A stretch of DNA of 64,000 nt from Lichenicola sp965198575 (GTDB taxonomy: Bacteria > Pseudomonadota > Alphaproteobacteria > Acetobacterales > Acetobacteraceae): the NCBI RefSeq assembly GCF_965198575.1, contig NZ_OZ240671.1, positions 186,001 to 250,000 of the forward strand. Reading direction: 5' to 3'. Positions 34,894-44,614 of this stretch are shown piece by piece. The translations under genes and the position numbers were made by a program. The first letter of the stretch is position 1. Each line of letters opens with the position of its first letter. The notes below the pieces were generated by a model. The model had not been told where the DNA came from, searched no databases, and was given only the letters and a program-made list of their open reading frames with translations.

Positions 34894-35583
34894 AATCAAA
34901 CACCTACTTGACGGCCCTGCTGCGCGTCCGGCGTCATCAGGCCGGCCGGAAGGCCTGACGACGGACGTGTCCACCGCGATGCCGCCGGTGAGCCTGACAC
35001 CGTCCATACCCGCCACGCGAGGCAGGACGATCAAGGCGAGCCTGAACGCCGCCGCTCCTGATCGATCGCGGGGAGTGGACGTAGGCGCCCGACCTAGGGA
35101 TGACCGATAGCGACCTGCGTCAGATCATGTTCGAGCGCTTCCGCGAGCGCCGGCAGAGATCCGCCGCGAGCCGCAAGGTCCCTCGACCGGTGCAGGAGGT
35201 GGTGTCGCGGCGCGACCTGTCATGCTGCCGCGATGTCACCGCCGCCACGGAGGAACGGCATCGTCGCCACCCCGCGGCCTCGTGTTGCGGCACCCCACGC
35301 GTGCAACGCCTTCCGATGCGTCGGGCCCGTGGCTCGCCTGTCGGACGACACCGAACGCGACCGGAACGGCGCGTCGATACGCGCGACCGCGCGGAGCAGC
35401 CCGCGGATGTCGGTGATGTGTGTAGCGTCCTGAACGACTTTGCCTGCGAGATGCGCAAGCCACCTGACAATGGATTGCCCTTGGAGTGACCGATGGCGGC
35501 GTGACAACCTCGACCCTCGCCGACACCCTAGCCACGATAGCGGGCGACGCACGACGTTGCCGTCGCAAGGGCCTCCACCGTTC
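34894..35583. other. Gene-poor stretch after tRNA-Gln
   Basis: About 690 bp with no supportable gene. The open frames here (for example 35100-35489 on plus and 35220-35585 on minus) are Arg/Pro-rich with composition typical of random GC-rich sequence, mutually overlapping, and without family features. No IS remnants or clear repeats were seen. Confidence 0.6.
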
Positions 35584-37281
35584 ATGAAGTCGATACTGCC
35601 TGCATTCTTCGCACCACCGCGTCAGGCTGCTGCGTCGGCAGCACCCGAACCGCCTTTCGCGGCTGCGATGTCCCCCGAGAGCGTTCCTGCACCGAGGCTC
35701 ACGGTCACGGCGCGCCGGCCGCTCCGGCGTCTGGTCGTGACGGACCCGATCCGCATGATCGATGGCCGGCTCCACCTCCTGCTCGACGACGATCTGGCCT
35801 GCCCGCTGCACCATGGCGACCCGTCGGGCCTGCACCCCGGCTGGACCGCGCCTGCGCTGTATATCGGATGCGACCAGTTGCTCTGGCTGTCGCTGCAGCA
35901 TGAGGAAGGCCACCAGGCGGACTGGTTCCTGACGGAAAGCGGGACGCTTCTCGCGGATCGGCTGGAGGCTATTCCCGGTCCGATCCTGGACGGTCTCCTC
36001 CAGCATGTGCGCATTCTGCTCGAGTTGCCGGCGGGACCGACGCATGACGAGGCGGCGGCAGCGCTGGGCCTCATGCACGCCCGCACGCTCGACGCCATCC
36101 GCCAGCAGATCGCCGACCGGGACAGGCGATGCAGGATACCGGAATTCGGCTCGACCCCGGCGCCGGTGACGATGCCGGCACAGCCCGGAGCGATGCATCC
36201 GGTGGTGCGCATCGCGGGAGCGGACCTCGCGGGATCGGGCCTGCTGGCGGGCATCTGGCGGCGCGAAGGCGACCGCATTGCGGTGGATGCCGGTCATCGG
36301 CTGTCCGTCACGGTGACACTCCCGTATCGGCCGATCCATGCAAGGGTCAGCTTCGACATCAGCGGAAGCGACCGCGCGCGCAAACTGACCGTCGCCACCG
36401 GCGGCTGGACGCTGGGCACGACCCGCGTCGGCCCCGAGAAGGCGATGGGCAGTCATCTCGATTACTGGATCCCGGCCGAGGCGCTGCACGGCAACACGGT
36501 CACGATCGACCTGGTCACTCCCGCGGAGGACACGTCGTCCACGGCCTTCATGCTCGACCGGATGGCATGCGACGTGGGCCCGGCAGCCCCGGAAATCATC
36601 CCTCCTGCGGATGACGCGGCCCTGATGGCGATGTTCGAGAGCCTGGGCGAGAATTGCGAATTCGGCTTCGTGCAGCGGCATTTCGGCAGTGAGCCGCTCG
36701 GCCTTTTCCGCTTCAGCGGGACCGGCGAGATCCACAACACGCTGCGTCTGCTGGACGGGGATTTCGCGGGTCTTGGCGACCCCGGCTCGCTATCCACCAT
36801 TGCGACGGATGCCGTGCTCTACCGACTGCCGGAGCCGCCGCTGATCATCCCGGAATTCATGATGGTCGATCGGAAGCAGAACTTCTGGTACCACACGTTC
36901 CGCGGCCCGGAGCACGATACGGAAGCCGAGGCGTGCGCGCTCAACGAGCAGAAGCTCCGCTACCTGACCCGCAAGTTCATCGAGGATCTCGAGGATGGCG
37001 ACAAGATCTGGTTGCTGAAGGACAGCGTCCGCGGCGACGTCAACGAGGCGTTCGCGTTTCTCGATGTGCTCAACCGCCGCGGCCCCAACAAGCTGTTCTG
37101 GGTGACGCGTGTCGTGGAGGGTCGACCGTCGGGGGCGGTCGAGTGGCTCGCACCCAACCTTCTGCGTGGCTACTCGGGCGGCCCACATCACGACCCGCAG
37201 ATCTTCGAGCCGCACACCTGGAAGCTCCTGTGCAGCAACGCTGCGCGCGCGTTCGCCGAACGCGACGCCGGACAAGGCTGA
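35584..37281 (+). CDS. Large protein of unknown function with SLGENCEFG-type C-terminal domain
   Basis: A 565-aa protein. Residues 1-180 look helical and unassigned, 200-330 are beta-rich (DISGSDRARKLTVATGG...), and a distinct C-terminal domain begins at about residue 357 with SLGENCEFGFVQRHFG followed by EPLGLFRF. The SLGxNCE pattern recalls a putative papain-like cysteine peptidase family (DUF1796-like), with Cys in NCE as possible nucleophile; this link is tentative. No signal peptide is evident. ATG 35584 is chosen because upstream sequence is non-coding in character. It stands alone. Confidence 0.7.
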   Translation: MKSILPAFFAPPRQAAASAAPEPPFAAAMSPESVPAPRLTVTARRPLRRLVVTDPIRMIDGRLHLLLDDDLACPLHHGDPSGLHPGWTAPALYIGCDQLLWLSLQHEEGHQADWFLTESGTLLADRLEAIPGPILDGLLQHVRILLELPAGPTHDEAAAALGLMHARTLDAIRQQIADRDRRCRIPEFGSTPAPVTMPAQPGAMHPVVRIAGADLAGSGLLAGIWRREGDRIAVDAGHRLSVTVTLPYRPIHARVSFDISGSDRARKLTVATGGWTLGTTRVGPEKAMGSHLDYWIPAEALHGNTVTIDLVTPAEDTSSTAFMLDRMACDVGPAAPEIIPPADDAALMAMFESLGENCEFGFVQRHFGSEPLGLFRFSGTGEIHNTLRLLDGDFAGLGDPGSLSTIATDAVLYRLPEPPLIIPEFMMVDRKQNFWYHTFRGPEHDTEAEACALNEQKLRYLTRKFIEDLEDGDKIWLLKDSVRGDVNEAFAFLDVLNRRGPNKLFWVTRVVEGRPSGAVEWLAPNLLRGYSGGPHHDPQIFEPHTWKLLCSNAARAFAERDAGQG

Positions 37282-37384
37282 GCGTCCTCGAAGCCGGTAA
37301 TCGTGTTCCGCCGACAATCTGCCGATCACGGTCCCAAGGACCTCGATCCCAGGCCGGCCTCGACGGGCCAGGCGACCCTGCGTG

Positions 37385-38587
37385 TCAGCGCAGCGTCGTG
37401 CAGAACCGGGCGATGCGGCGGCAGGCCTCGGCCAGGCTGTCATCGTCCGAAGCAACGCTGAGCCGGACATACGGACTGATCCCGAAGGCGCTGCCGGCGA
37501 CCACCGCGACATGCTCCTCGTCCAGCAGGGCCAGGGCGAAATCTTCATCGCTGTCGATCCGAATGCCGCCGGCACTGGTGCGACCGATGCAGCCTGCTAT
37601 CCCCGGATAGGCGTAGAACGCGCCCTCCGGAATGGCGCAGGTGACGCCGGGGATCGCCCTGAGTGCCGCCACGACCATGTCGCGCCGGCGGCGATAGGTG
37701 TCGCGCATGGTCGCCACCAGGTCCTGCGGTCCGGACAATGCCGCCGCCGCCGCCGCCTGGCCGATCGACGAAGCTCCGGATGTGGCGTTGCTCTGGATCA
37801 CCAGCATCGCCCGGATCAGTGCCGCCGGGCCGCCGGCATATCCGATCCGCCAGCCGGTCATGGCGTAGCTTTTCGACACGCCCGACAACGTCAGGATGCG
37901 GTCACGCAGCGACGGTACCACCCGCGCCAGCGAGGCATGTGCGGCATCGCCGAAGACCAGATGCTCGTAGATCTCGTCACACAGGATCCAGACATCCGGG
38001 TGCCGCGTGAGCACCTCGCCCAGCGCCTGCAGGTCGGCTTCGGTGCAGATGGCGCCGGTCGGGTTGTTGGGGAAATTCAGGATCACCCATTTCGTGCGCG
38101 GTCCGATCGCCGCCGCCAGCGCCTCGGGTCGCAGGCGGAAGCCGTCCACTTCCGAGCAGGCGGCAAAAACCGGAACACCGCCCAGCAATTCCACCGTCAG
38201 CGGATAGCTCGCCCAGTACGGCGCCGGGATCACCACCTCGTCGCCTGGATCGAGCGTCGCCATGAACGCGTTGAACAGGATCTGCTTGCCGCCATTGGCA
38301 ACCATCACCTCGTCCAGCGTGTATTCGATGCCGTTCTCGTGGGCGAACTTCGCGATCACCGCCTGCTTCAGGGCGGCTGTTCCATCCACCGGCGGATATT
38401 TCGTCTGGCCCTCGCGCGCTGCCGCGTAGGCCGCCTCGATCACATGCGGCGGGGTCGCGAAATCAGGCTCTCCCAGGGCAAGCGATATGACGTCGTGGCC
38501 AGCCTGGCGCAGCGCACGCGCCTTGATCGACATGGCAATGGTCGCCGGCGCCGACGACGTGGCGAGCCGCGAAGCAAGACCGGGCAT
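37385..38587 (-). CDS. Class-I aspartate aminotransferase, copy 1
   Basis: A 400-aa PLP aminotransferase of the alphaproteobacterial AspC (subgroup I-gamma) type, converting aspartate and 2-oxoglutarate to oxaloacetate and glutamate. The SLALGEPDF start region, PNNPTGAI, CDEIYEHLVF and the PLP-lysine in SGVSKSYAMTGWRIGY (about residue 237) are present. It lies 19 bp downstream of a paralogue with the same organisation, a tandem duplication. It may instead act on aromatic or branched substrates. Confidence 0.92.
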   Translation of the reverse strand: MPGLASRLATSSAPATIAMSIKARALRQAGHDVISLALGEPDFATPPHVIEAAYAAAREGQTKYPPVDGTAALKQAVIAKFAHENGIEYTLDEVMVANGGKQILFNAFMATLDPGDEVVIPAPYWASYPLTVELLGGVPVFAACSEVDGFRLRPEALAAAIGPRTKWVILNFPNNPTGAICTEADLQALGEVLTRHPDVWILCDEIYEHLVFGDAAHASLARVVPSLRDRILTLSGVSKSYAMTGWRIGYAGGPAALIRAMLVIQSNATSGASSIGQAAAAAALSGPQDLVATMRDTYRRRRDMVVAALRAIPGVTCAIPEGAFYAYPGIAGCIGRTSAGGIRIDSDEDFALALLDEEHVAVVAGSAFGISPYVRLSVASDDDSLAEACRRIARFCTTLR

Positions 38588-38606
38588 GCTGCCTCCGTAC
38601 GCCCGG

Positions 38607-39809
38607 TCAGTGCAGGCCAGCGCAGAAGCGCTGGATACGACTGCAAGCTTCCCGAAGGCTCTCGGTGTCGGTGGCATACGACACCCGGAAATGGCCCGGG
38701 AACATGAACGCCGCACCGTGCACCGTGGCCACGCCCTGCTCCTCCAGCAGTGCGGTGACGAAGGCCTCGTCATCGGCAATCAGCGTGCCGCCGGCACTAG
38801 TCTTGCCGATGCAGCCCTGCATCGAGGGATACACGTAGAACGCGCCTTCGGGCTTGTGGCAGTTGAGCCCGGCGGCTTCGTTCAACATCCCCACCACCAT
38901 GTCGCGACGCGCCTGGTAGGTCGCGACCATCTCGCCGATGAAATCCTGCGGCCCGGATAACGCTTCCAGCGCCGCCGCCTGGCTGATCGAGGACGGGTTC
39001 GAGGTCGACTGGCTCTGCAGCTTGTCCATCGCCTTGACGAGCTTCAGCGGCGCGCCGGCAAAGCCGATCCGCCAGCCGGTCATCGCGTAGGCCTTCGAGC
39101 AGCCGTTCATCGTTACCGTGCGATCGCGCAAGCGCGGCTCCACCTGAACGATCGTGGCCGGGCGGAACCCGTCATAGACCAGCTTGTCGTAGATATCGTC
39201 GGTGAAGATCCAGACATCCGGATGACGCAGCAGCACGTCGCAGATCGGCCGCAACTCCTCTGCCGAATAGGCCGCACCGCTCGGATTGTTCGGTGAATTC
39301 AGGAAGAACCATTTCGTGCGCGGCGTAATCGCGGCCTCGAGGTCCTCGGCCCGAAGCTTGAACCCCGAGTTCGGCCCGCACGGCACGATCACCGGGGTGC
39401 CGTCCGCAAGGGCCACGATATCCGGATACGACACCCAGCACGGCGACGGGATGATCGCCTCGTCGCCGGCATCGAGTGTCGCCACCATCGCGTTGTAGAT
39501 CACCTGCTTGCCGCCGGTGGAGACGACGATCTCCTCCGGCATGTAGTCCAGTCCGGAATCCAGCCGGAACCGCTCCGCCACCGCACGCCGCAGCGCCGGC
39601 GTCCCCGACACGTCGGTGTATTTCGTCTGGCCGGCCTCGATCGCCCGGATCGCCGCCTGCTTGACGTTCTCCGGCGTGTCGAAATCCGGCTCCCCGGCGG
39701 ACAGGCTGATGATGTCGCGGCCAGCCGCCTTCAGCGCACGCGCCTTGGTCGAGATGGCGATGGTCTGGCTGGGGCTGATCTTGTTCAGGCGGGCGGCGAT
39801 GAGGTCCAT
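38607..39809 (-). CDS. Class-I aspartate aminotransferase, copy 2
   Basis: A 400-aa PLP aminotransferase closely related in plan to its downstream neighbour. It has SLSAGEPDFDTPENVK, NSPNNPSGAAYS, TDDIYDKLVYDGF and the PLP-lysine region NGCSKAYAMTGWRIGF. The SAGEPDFDTP form is the one usual for housekeeping AspC in alphaproteobacteria, so this copy is the better candidate for the main aspartate aminotransferase. Probably cotranscribed with copy 1. Confidence 0.94.
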   Translation of the reverse strand: MDLIAARLNKISPSQTIAISTKARALKAAGRDIISLSAGEPDFDTPENVKQAAIRAIEAGQTKYTDVSGTPALRRAVAERFRLDSGLDYMPEEIVVSTGGKQVIYNAMVATLDAGDEAIIPSPCWVSYPDIVALADGTPVIVPCGPNSGFKLRAEDLEAAITPRTKWFFLNSPNNPSGAAYSAEELRPICDVLLRHPDVWIFTDDIYDKLVYDGFRPATIVQVEPRLRDRTVTMNGCSKAYAMTGWRIGFAGAPLKLVKAMDKLQSQSTSNPSSISQAAALEALSGPQDFIGEMVATYQARRDMVVGMLNEAAGLNCHKPEGAFYVYPSMQGCIGKTSAGGTLIADDEAFVTALLEEQGVATVHGAAFMFPGHFRVSYATDTESLREACSRIQRFCAGLH

Positions 39810-39918
39810 GATGGTCTGCCAGAAGCTCCGGTGATGCGGCCGTCACAGTACAGCCGAACCCGCCGCGGGCAACCTCCCGCATGGGCAAGGCTGCGTCCCG
39901 GCGGACCCACCCGAACCA

Positions 39919-41388
39919 TCAGTCGATCCTGAACAGGTTGAAGCCCCAGCCGGCGACGTCGAGGTACAGACCGGAGCGCGCGATCTCGCCGCCGTCGCGC
40001 TCGTAGCGTTCCGGATCGAGCTGGTCGGTCAGGCCGATGGCGCCGTCGCCGAGTTGCGCGTGCAGCCGGCACTGGCCGCGGTCGGGTCCGTAATTCACCG
40101 CCAGCAGGTATTTCGGGCCGGCCTCGTCGTGCCACACCGCCGCGACGAAACGCTCGTGGCTCGGATTGCCGTCCCAGGCCGGCACCGGGGCCAGCGGCTC
40201 GTAGCGCCCCCCGCGAAACACCGGCTGATCGAGCACCCGAAGCAGCCGCTGGTAGAACGCCAGTACCGCTTCATCGACGGGCTCGTCCGGACCACGATCC
40301 AGGTGGATCGGGATATGCACCCGCAGGCCCTCGAGCTGACCCTGATGCAGCAGCCGCAGGCCGGGCGCCGCGAAGGCGAGCATCGCTGCCGCCTGGTGCC
40401 GTGGCCAGTCGAACGCCGCCGCCGCCCGCGCCTCGTCATGGTTCTCCAGGAAGCGCACCAGGTGCGCCTGCGCCGCCGGTTCGGCCGCCAGCAGCGAGCG
40501 CGCCCGACCGGCATCGCCGTCATGCAGCGCATCGTACAGCGCCTTGTCGTAGGAGAAATCGAAGCCGTCCTGGATCAGCCGGTGCTCCAGGCCCCAATAC
40601 ACCTCCGCCATGAACACGAAATCCGGATGGGCGGCACGCACGGCCCGGATCGCATCCGGCCAGAACTCGCCCACGCTGCGCCCGGCGAGCTGGGCCGCCC
40701 AGGTTCGCTCGAAGACGTCCGGCAGCAGCAGCATCGCCATGTCGCAGCGCACCCCGTCGCACGTTCCGGCGATCTGCAGCAGCGTCTCGGCCATCGCCGC
40801 CTGCGTCTCCGGATTGGCGTAATCGAGCTGGATGCTGTCCGGCCAGCCGGGGAAGTACGGATCCCGGCCATGCGCGAAGATGCCGTTCTCGAGCCGGATC
40901 CAGTTGGCGGGCGCCTCCGCCAGCTCCGCCTCGCCACCACCGACGAACAGCGACGGACGCGAGGCCACCCACGGGTGATCGAGCGCTAGGTGGTTCGGCA
41001 CGAAATCCAGCATCAGCCGCAGGCCGGCGGCGTTCACCCGCGCACGCAGCCGGGCCAGCGCCGCATCGCCGCCGAATTCTTCCGCCGCGGCATAGCGCGC
41101 AACGGCGAATGGAGAGCCGGAGACGTCCTCGGGTGCGAGGTCTGGCAGCGCCTCCCGGAACCCCTCCTGCCAGGCCGGATTGCTGCGCGAGATCGCACGA
41201 CCCGCAGGCCCCGTCTGCCAGACGCCGAGACACCAGACCCAGTCGAACCCCAGCTCCCTGAGGGCGGCCAGCGCCGCATCGGGAATGTCGTCGAAGCCGG
41301 CCGGACGGCCGAGTGCGGCTTCGATGCGACGCATCAGCACCCGCGTGTTGACCTGGTAGAGCATGGGATTGGGCGGCAGATCGTGCAT
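39919..41388 (-). CDS. Alpha-amylase family (GH13) glycoside hydrolase
   Basis: A 489-aa GH13 enzyme without signal peptide, hence cytoplasmic. The four conserved regions are visible: DFVPNH, GVRCDMAML (nucleophile Asp), FMAEVYWG (acid Glu) and RFLENHDE. The short C-terminal domain ends in GWGFNLFRID. The start LPPNPMLYQVNTRV resembles trehalose- or glucan-processing relatives; the exact substrate is not readable. With the GH63 gene it hints at storage glucan or trehalose turnover. Confidence 0.88.
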   Translation of the reverse strand: MHDLPPNPMLYQVNTRVLMRRIEAALGRPAGFDDIPDAALAALRELGFDWVWCLGVWQTGPAGRAISRSNPAWQEGFREALPDLAPEDVSGSPFAVARYAAAEEFGGDAALARLRARVNAAGLRLMLDFVPNHLALDHPWVASRPSLFVGGGEAELAEAPANWIRLENGIFAHGRDPYFPGWPDSIQLDYANPETQAAMAETLLQIAGTCDGVRCDMAMLLLPDVFERTWAAQLAGRSVGEFWPDAIRAVRAAHPDFVFMAEVYWGLEHRLIQDGFDFSYDKALYDALHDGDAGRARSLLAAEPAAQAHLVRFLENHDEARAAAAFDWPRHQAAAMLAFAAPGLRLLHQGQLEGLRVHIPIHLDRGPDEPVDEAVLAFYQRLLRVLDQPVFRGGRYEPLAPVPAWDGNPSHERFVAAVWHDEAGPKYLLAVNYGPDRGQCRLHAQLGDGAIGLTDQLDPERYERDGGEIARSGLYLDVAGWGFNLFRID

Positions 41389-41420
41389 GCGTGGTCCTCC
41401 GCCGGGCAGACTACGTCAGC

Positions 41421-42308
41421 TTACGCCAGCTTCGCCATGACCCGGACCCGCTCCAGAACCTCCTCGGGCGTGATGCCTCGATGACGCAGTGCCCGCAGCG
41501 TCAGCGCCTGGTCGCGCTTGGCGAAACGGCGGCCACTCTCGTCGCGCAGCAGCGGATGATGCGCATAGACCGGTGCCGGCCACCCCATCAGCGCCTGCAG
41601 CAGGCGATGCAGGTCGGTGCTGGGGCCGAGGTCGGTCCCGCGGGTGACCAGCGTGACCCCGGCCCGGGCGTCGTCGTGGGTGACGCACAGATGGTAGCTC
41701 GCCGGCGCATCCTTGCGAGCCAGCACGACATCGCCGAACAGCTCCGGCCGGCAGGGGATCGCGCCCTGCCCGTCCTCGATCCGTGACAGCCCGCCGCCGA
41801 CCTGCCGGCAAGCCTCCGCCATGTCGAGCCGGAGCGCATGCGACTCACCGGCCTCCACCCGAGCGCGGGCTGCAACAGGATCGATCCGGCGGCACAGGCC
41901 GGGATAGCGTGCCGACCCGTCCGGCGCTGCGTGCGGAGCGGCGCCCGCCGCCGCGATCTCGGCGGCGATGTCGGCGCGCCGGCAGAAACACGGATACAGC
42001 AGCCCCCGCCCGGCCAGTTGCTCCAGCGTCTGCCGGTACTCATCCAGATGCGCCGACTGCACCCTTGCCGGGCCGTCCCAGTGCAGTCCGAGCCATTCGA
42101 GATCCTCGCACACCCCGGCTGCGAACTCCGGCCGGCAGCGACCCGGATCGATATCCTCGAGTCGCAACAGGAAGCGTCCGCCGGCCTCGCGGGCCCGGCT
42201 CCAGGCGGTCAGCGCCGACCAGGCGTGGCCCAGATGCAGATATCCGGTCGGGCTCGGCGCGAACCGCGTCACGACCGGCTGGCTGGCGGTGGGAGGCTCT
42301 CTACTCAT
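41421..42308 (-). CDS. gluQ: Glutamyl-Q tRNA(Asp) synthetase
   Basis: A 295-aa paralogue of glutamyl-tRNA synthetase that lacks the anticodon-binding domain and attaches glutamate to queuosine in tRNA(Asp). It has the N-terminal RFAPSPTGYLHLGHAWSAL with HIGH-type HLGH, the RLEDIDPGR segment, a zinc-site like CFCRR, and the KMSKS equivalent FAKRDQALTL. The length fits GluQ rather than GltX. ATG 42308 precedes SREPPTASQPVVTRFAPSP. Confidence 0.93.
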   Translation of the reverse strand: MSREPPTASQPVVTRFAPSPTGYLHLGHAWSALTAWSRAREAGGRFLLRLEDIDPGRCRPEFAAGVCEDLEWLGLHWDGPARVQSAHLDEYRQTLEQLAGRGLLYPCFCRRADIAAEIAAAGAAPHAAPDGSARYPGLCRRIDPVAARARVEAGESHALRLDMAEACRQVGGGLSRIEDGQGAIPCRPELFGDVVLARKDAPASYHLCVTHDDARAGVTLVTRGTDLGPSTDLHRLLQALMGWPAPVYAHHPLLRDESGRRFAKRDQALTLRALRHRGITPEEVLERVRVMAKLA

Positions 42309-42469
42309 GCGACAAGTTGGTGACGGCAGGGTTGCGGAAAGGCGCGCAGCTTGCAGAGCATGGTGCCCTCTGCAATACAAACTCCAGGTTCTCGACGACG
42401 CACATCGACTGGCGTTTCGTTTGACGAAAGCCAAGCCGTTTCGCGCGCCGTCCGTGAAAGGATGCGCAC

Positions 42470-43030
42470 TTGCCTGACGGCGGCCTGCACTTCCCGGCAC
42501 TCGTGCTCAACGCGGATTTTCGCCCGCTGTCCTATTTCCCGCTCTCGGTGTGGTCCTGGCAGGACGCCATCAAGGCAGTGTTCCTCGATCGCGTCTCGGT
42601 GCTCAGCGAATATGACCGCGAGGTGCATTCGCCGAGCCTGTCGATCCGGCTGCCCAGCGTCATCGCGCTGAAGGACTACATCCCGTCCGCCCGGCGCCCC
42701 GCCTTCACGCGCTTCAACGTGTTCCTGCGCGACAACTTCTCCTGCCAGTACTGCTCGGACCGCCTGCCGACGCACGACCTGACCTTCGACCACGTGATCC
42801 CGCGCTCGCGCGGCGGTCGCACCACCTGGGAGAACGTCGTGACCGCGTGCGGCAGCTGCAACCTGCTGAAGGGCAACCGGCTCCCGCGCGAGATCCACAT
42901 GCATCCGCGCAAGACCCCCTCGCAGCCCACCACCTGGGAGCTGCAGGAGAACGGCCGCGCCTTCCCGCCGAACTTCCTGCATGAGAGCTGGCGCGACTAT
43001 CTCTACTGGGACAGCGTGCTCGAGAGCTGA
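42470..43030 (+). CDS. HNH endonuclease-family protein
   Basis: A 186-aa protein with an HNH zinc-finger nuclease motif: FSCQYCSD, DHVIPRSRGG, NVVTACGSCN. This type is widespread in alphaproteobacteria and usually chromosomal, with unknown biological role. Translation is taken from TTG 42470, supported by AAGGA about 8 nt upstream; the first ATG downstream would lose the conserved ALVLNADFRPLSYFPLSVW start. Divergent from gluQ. Confidence 0.88.
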   Translation: MPDGGLHFPALVLNADFRPLSYFPLSVWSWQDAIKAVFLDRVSVLSEYDREVHSPSLSIRLPSVIALKDYIPSARRPAFTRFNVFLRDNFSCQYCSDRLPTHDLTFDHVIPRSRGGRTTWENVVTACGSCNLLKGNRLPREIHMHPRKTPSQPTTWELQENGRAFPPNFLHESWRDYLYWDSVLES

Positions 43031-43058
43031 CATCCCGCCGTACTGGCGCATCGGATCG

Positions 43059-43439
43059 TCAGGAGCGGCGGGAGGTGGGGCGTCTCGCCAGCTGGTCCAG
43101 CGCGTCGCCATTGGCCCGACCCCAGGCGTAGAGCAGCTCCACCGGCTCGACGAAGCGCCGTCCGAGCGGGGTCAGCTGGTATTCGACCGCCGGCGGCACG
43201 GTGCCATGCACGTGGCGGGTCAGCAGGCCGCTCCGCTCCATCTCGCGCAACGTCTGGGTCAGCATCTTCTTGGACACCCCGGGCAGGCTGCGCTGCAGCA
43301 CACCGGTGCGCGCAATGCCGTCGTGGCGGGCGTGCAACGTGTGCAGGATCATGCTGGTCCACTTTGTCGTGAACACCTCCAGCACCCGGCGTGGTGCACA
43401 ATCCTCGCGCCATTCCGGCTCGGCCGTTCCAGGCTGCAT
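43059..43439 (-). CDS. HxlR-family transcriptional regulator
   Basis: A 126-aa winged-helix regulator. The CAPRRVLEVFTTKWTSMIL segment with an early Cys, followed by LPGVSKKMLTQTLREMERSGLL and a wing (GTVPPAVEYQLTPLG), is the HxlR pattern, which often responds to aldehydes or quinones. It is divergent from a reductase gene with a 97-bp gap containing a 19-bp-spaced direct repeat, so it probably controls that gene and itself. Confidence 0.92.
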   Translation of the reverse strand: MQPGTAEPEWREDCAPRRVLEVFTTKWTSMILHTLHARHDGIARTGVLQRSLPGVSKKMLTQTLREMERSGLLTRHVHGTVPPAVEYQLTPLGRRFVEPVELLYAWGRANGDALDQLARRPTSRRS

Positions 43440-43443
43440 CGCT

Positions 43444-43479
43444 GGTTACCTCCTGGTGCCTAGGTTCCTGATTGGTGCC
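43444..43479. promoter_or_regulatory. Direct repeat, candidate HxlR operator
   Basis: Two copies, GGTTACCTCCTGGTGCC (43444-43460) and GGTTCCTGATTGGTGCC (43463-43479), share GGTT and TGGTGCC at a 19-bp period between the divergent HxlR and reductase genes. The position right beside the regulator start suits autoregulation. Operator function is inferred. Confidence 0.5.
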
Positions 43480-43536
43480 GTCTAGAAGCGTTTGCGGCCG
43501 CTGCCCAGCTTCAATGGCACACAACGCAGGAGCTTG

Positions 43537-44601
43537 ATGATGGCCGGAACGGCTTTGGTGGTGGGCGCGAGCGGGATCGTCGGAAGTGCCACGGCGGCGC
43601 TGCTGGCGGAACAGGGCTGGACCGTGCACGGGCTCGCGCGTCGACCGGGCTCACAGCCGGGCGTGCTGCCACTGGCGGCCGACCTCCTCGATGCCGCGGG
43701 CACCAAGGCGGCACTCAGCCAGGTGCAGCCCGATGCCGTGTTCATCACCACCTGGCTGCGCCAGGACTCGGAAGCGGAGAACATCCGGGTCAATGCCGGC
43801 ATGGTCCGCAACCTGCTCGACGGGCTGCCGGCGCCGAACGGCCCCCGCCACGTCGCCCTCGTGACCGGGCTCAAGCACTATCTCGGGCCATTCGAGGCCT
43901 ACGGAAAAGGCACGCTGCCGCAGACCCCGTTCCGTGAGGAGCAGGGCCGGCTCGACGTCGAGAACTTCTACTATGCGCAGGAGGACGAGGTCTTCGCCGC
44001 CGCCGCGCGCGACGGCTTCACCTGGAGCGTGCACCGCCCGCATACGGTGATCGGCAAGGCCGTCGGCAATGCCATGAACATGGGCACGACGCTCGCCGCC
44101 TACGCGACGTTGTGCCGAGAGACCGGCCGGCCCTTCCGCTTCCCCGGTCACCAGGCGCAATGGAGCGGGCTCACCGACATGACCGACGCGCGGCAGCTGG
44201 CCCGGCACCTGCTCTGGGCCGCCGCGACGCCCGCCGCACATGACGAAGCCTTCAACGTGGTCAATGGCGACATCTTCCGCTGGCAGTGGATGTGGGGCCA
44301 GATCGCCGCCTGGTTTGGCCTGGAGCCCGCACCCTTCGACGGCAGCATGACACCGCTGGCCGAGCAGATGGCGGATGATGCGCCGGTGTGGCGGCGGATT
44401 GCCGAACGCGAAGGACTGGCCGAGCCCGACCTCGACCGCCTGTCCTCGCCTTGGCACACCGACGCCGATCTCGGCCGGCCGCTGGAGGTCGTGACCGACA
44501 TGTCCAAGAGCCGGCGCCTGGGCTTCACCGCCTACCAGCCGACCGACGACGCGTTCTTCGACCTGTTCGGGCAGCTGCGTGCCGACCGGCTGATCCCCTG
44601 A
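43537..44601 (+). CDS. NAD(P)-dependent SDR/epimerase-like reductase (PRISE-like)
   Basis: A 354-aa extended SDR. It begins MMAGTALVVGASGIVGSATA (Rossmann motif GASGIVG) and has LVTGLKHYLGPFE and the segment NFYYAQEDEVF. The lysine in TGLKHY and tyrosine in NFYY recall the progesterone 5-beta-reductase/iridoid synthase-like group, which reduces enones. The exact substrate is unknown. AGGAG precedes ATG 43537. Probably controlled by the divergent HxlR regulator and cotranscribed with the EthD-domain gene 13 bp downstream. Confidence 0.83.
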   Translation: MMAGTALVVGASGIVGSATAALLAEQGWTVHGLARRPGSQPGVLPLAADLLDAAGTKAALSQVQPDAVFITTWLRQDSEAENIRVNAGMVRNLLDGLPAPNGPRHVALVTGLKHYLGPFEAYGKGTLPQTPFREEQGRLDVENFYYAQEDEVFAAAARDGFTWSVHRPHTVIGKAVGNAMNMGTTLAAYATLCRETGRPFRFPGHQAQWSGLTDMTDARQLARHLLWAAATPAAHDEAFNVVNGDIFRWQWMWGQIAAWFGLEPAPFDGSMTPLAEQMADDAPVWRRIAEREGLAEPDLDRLSSPWHTDADLGRPLEVVTDMSKSRRLGFTAYQPTDDAFFDLFGQLRADRLIP

Positions 44602-44614
44602 TCGGACCCTCGCC

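Noticed and set aside
35236..36735. 499-codon open frame on the minus strand
   Set aside because: Antisense to the SLGENCEFG protein, which has clear coding character.
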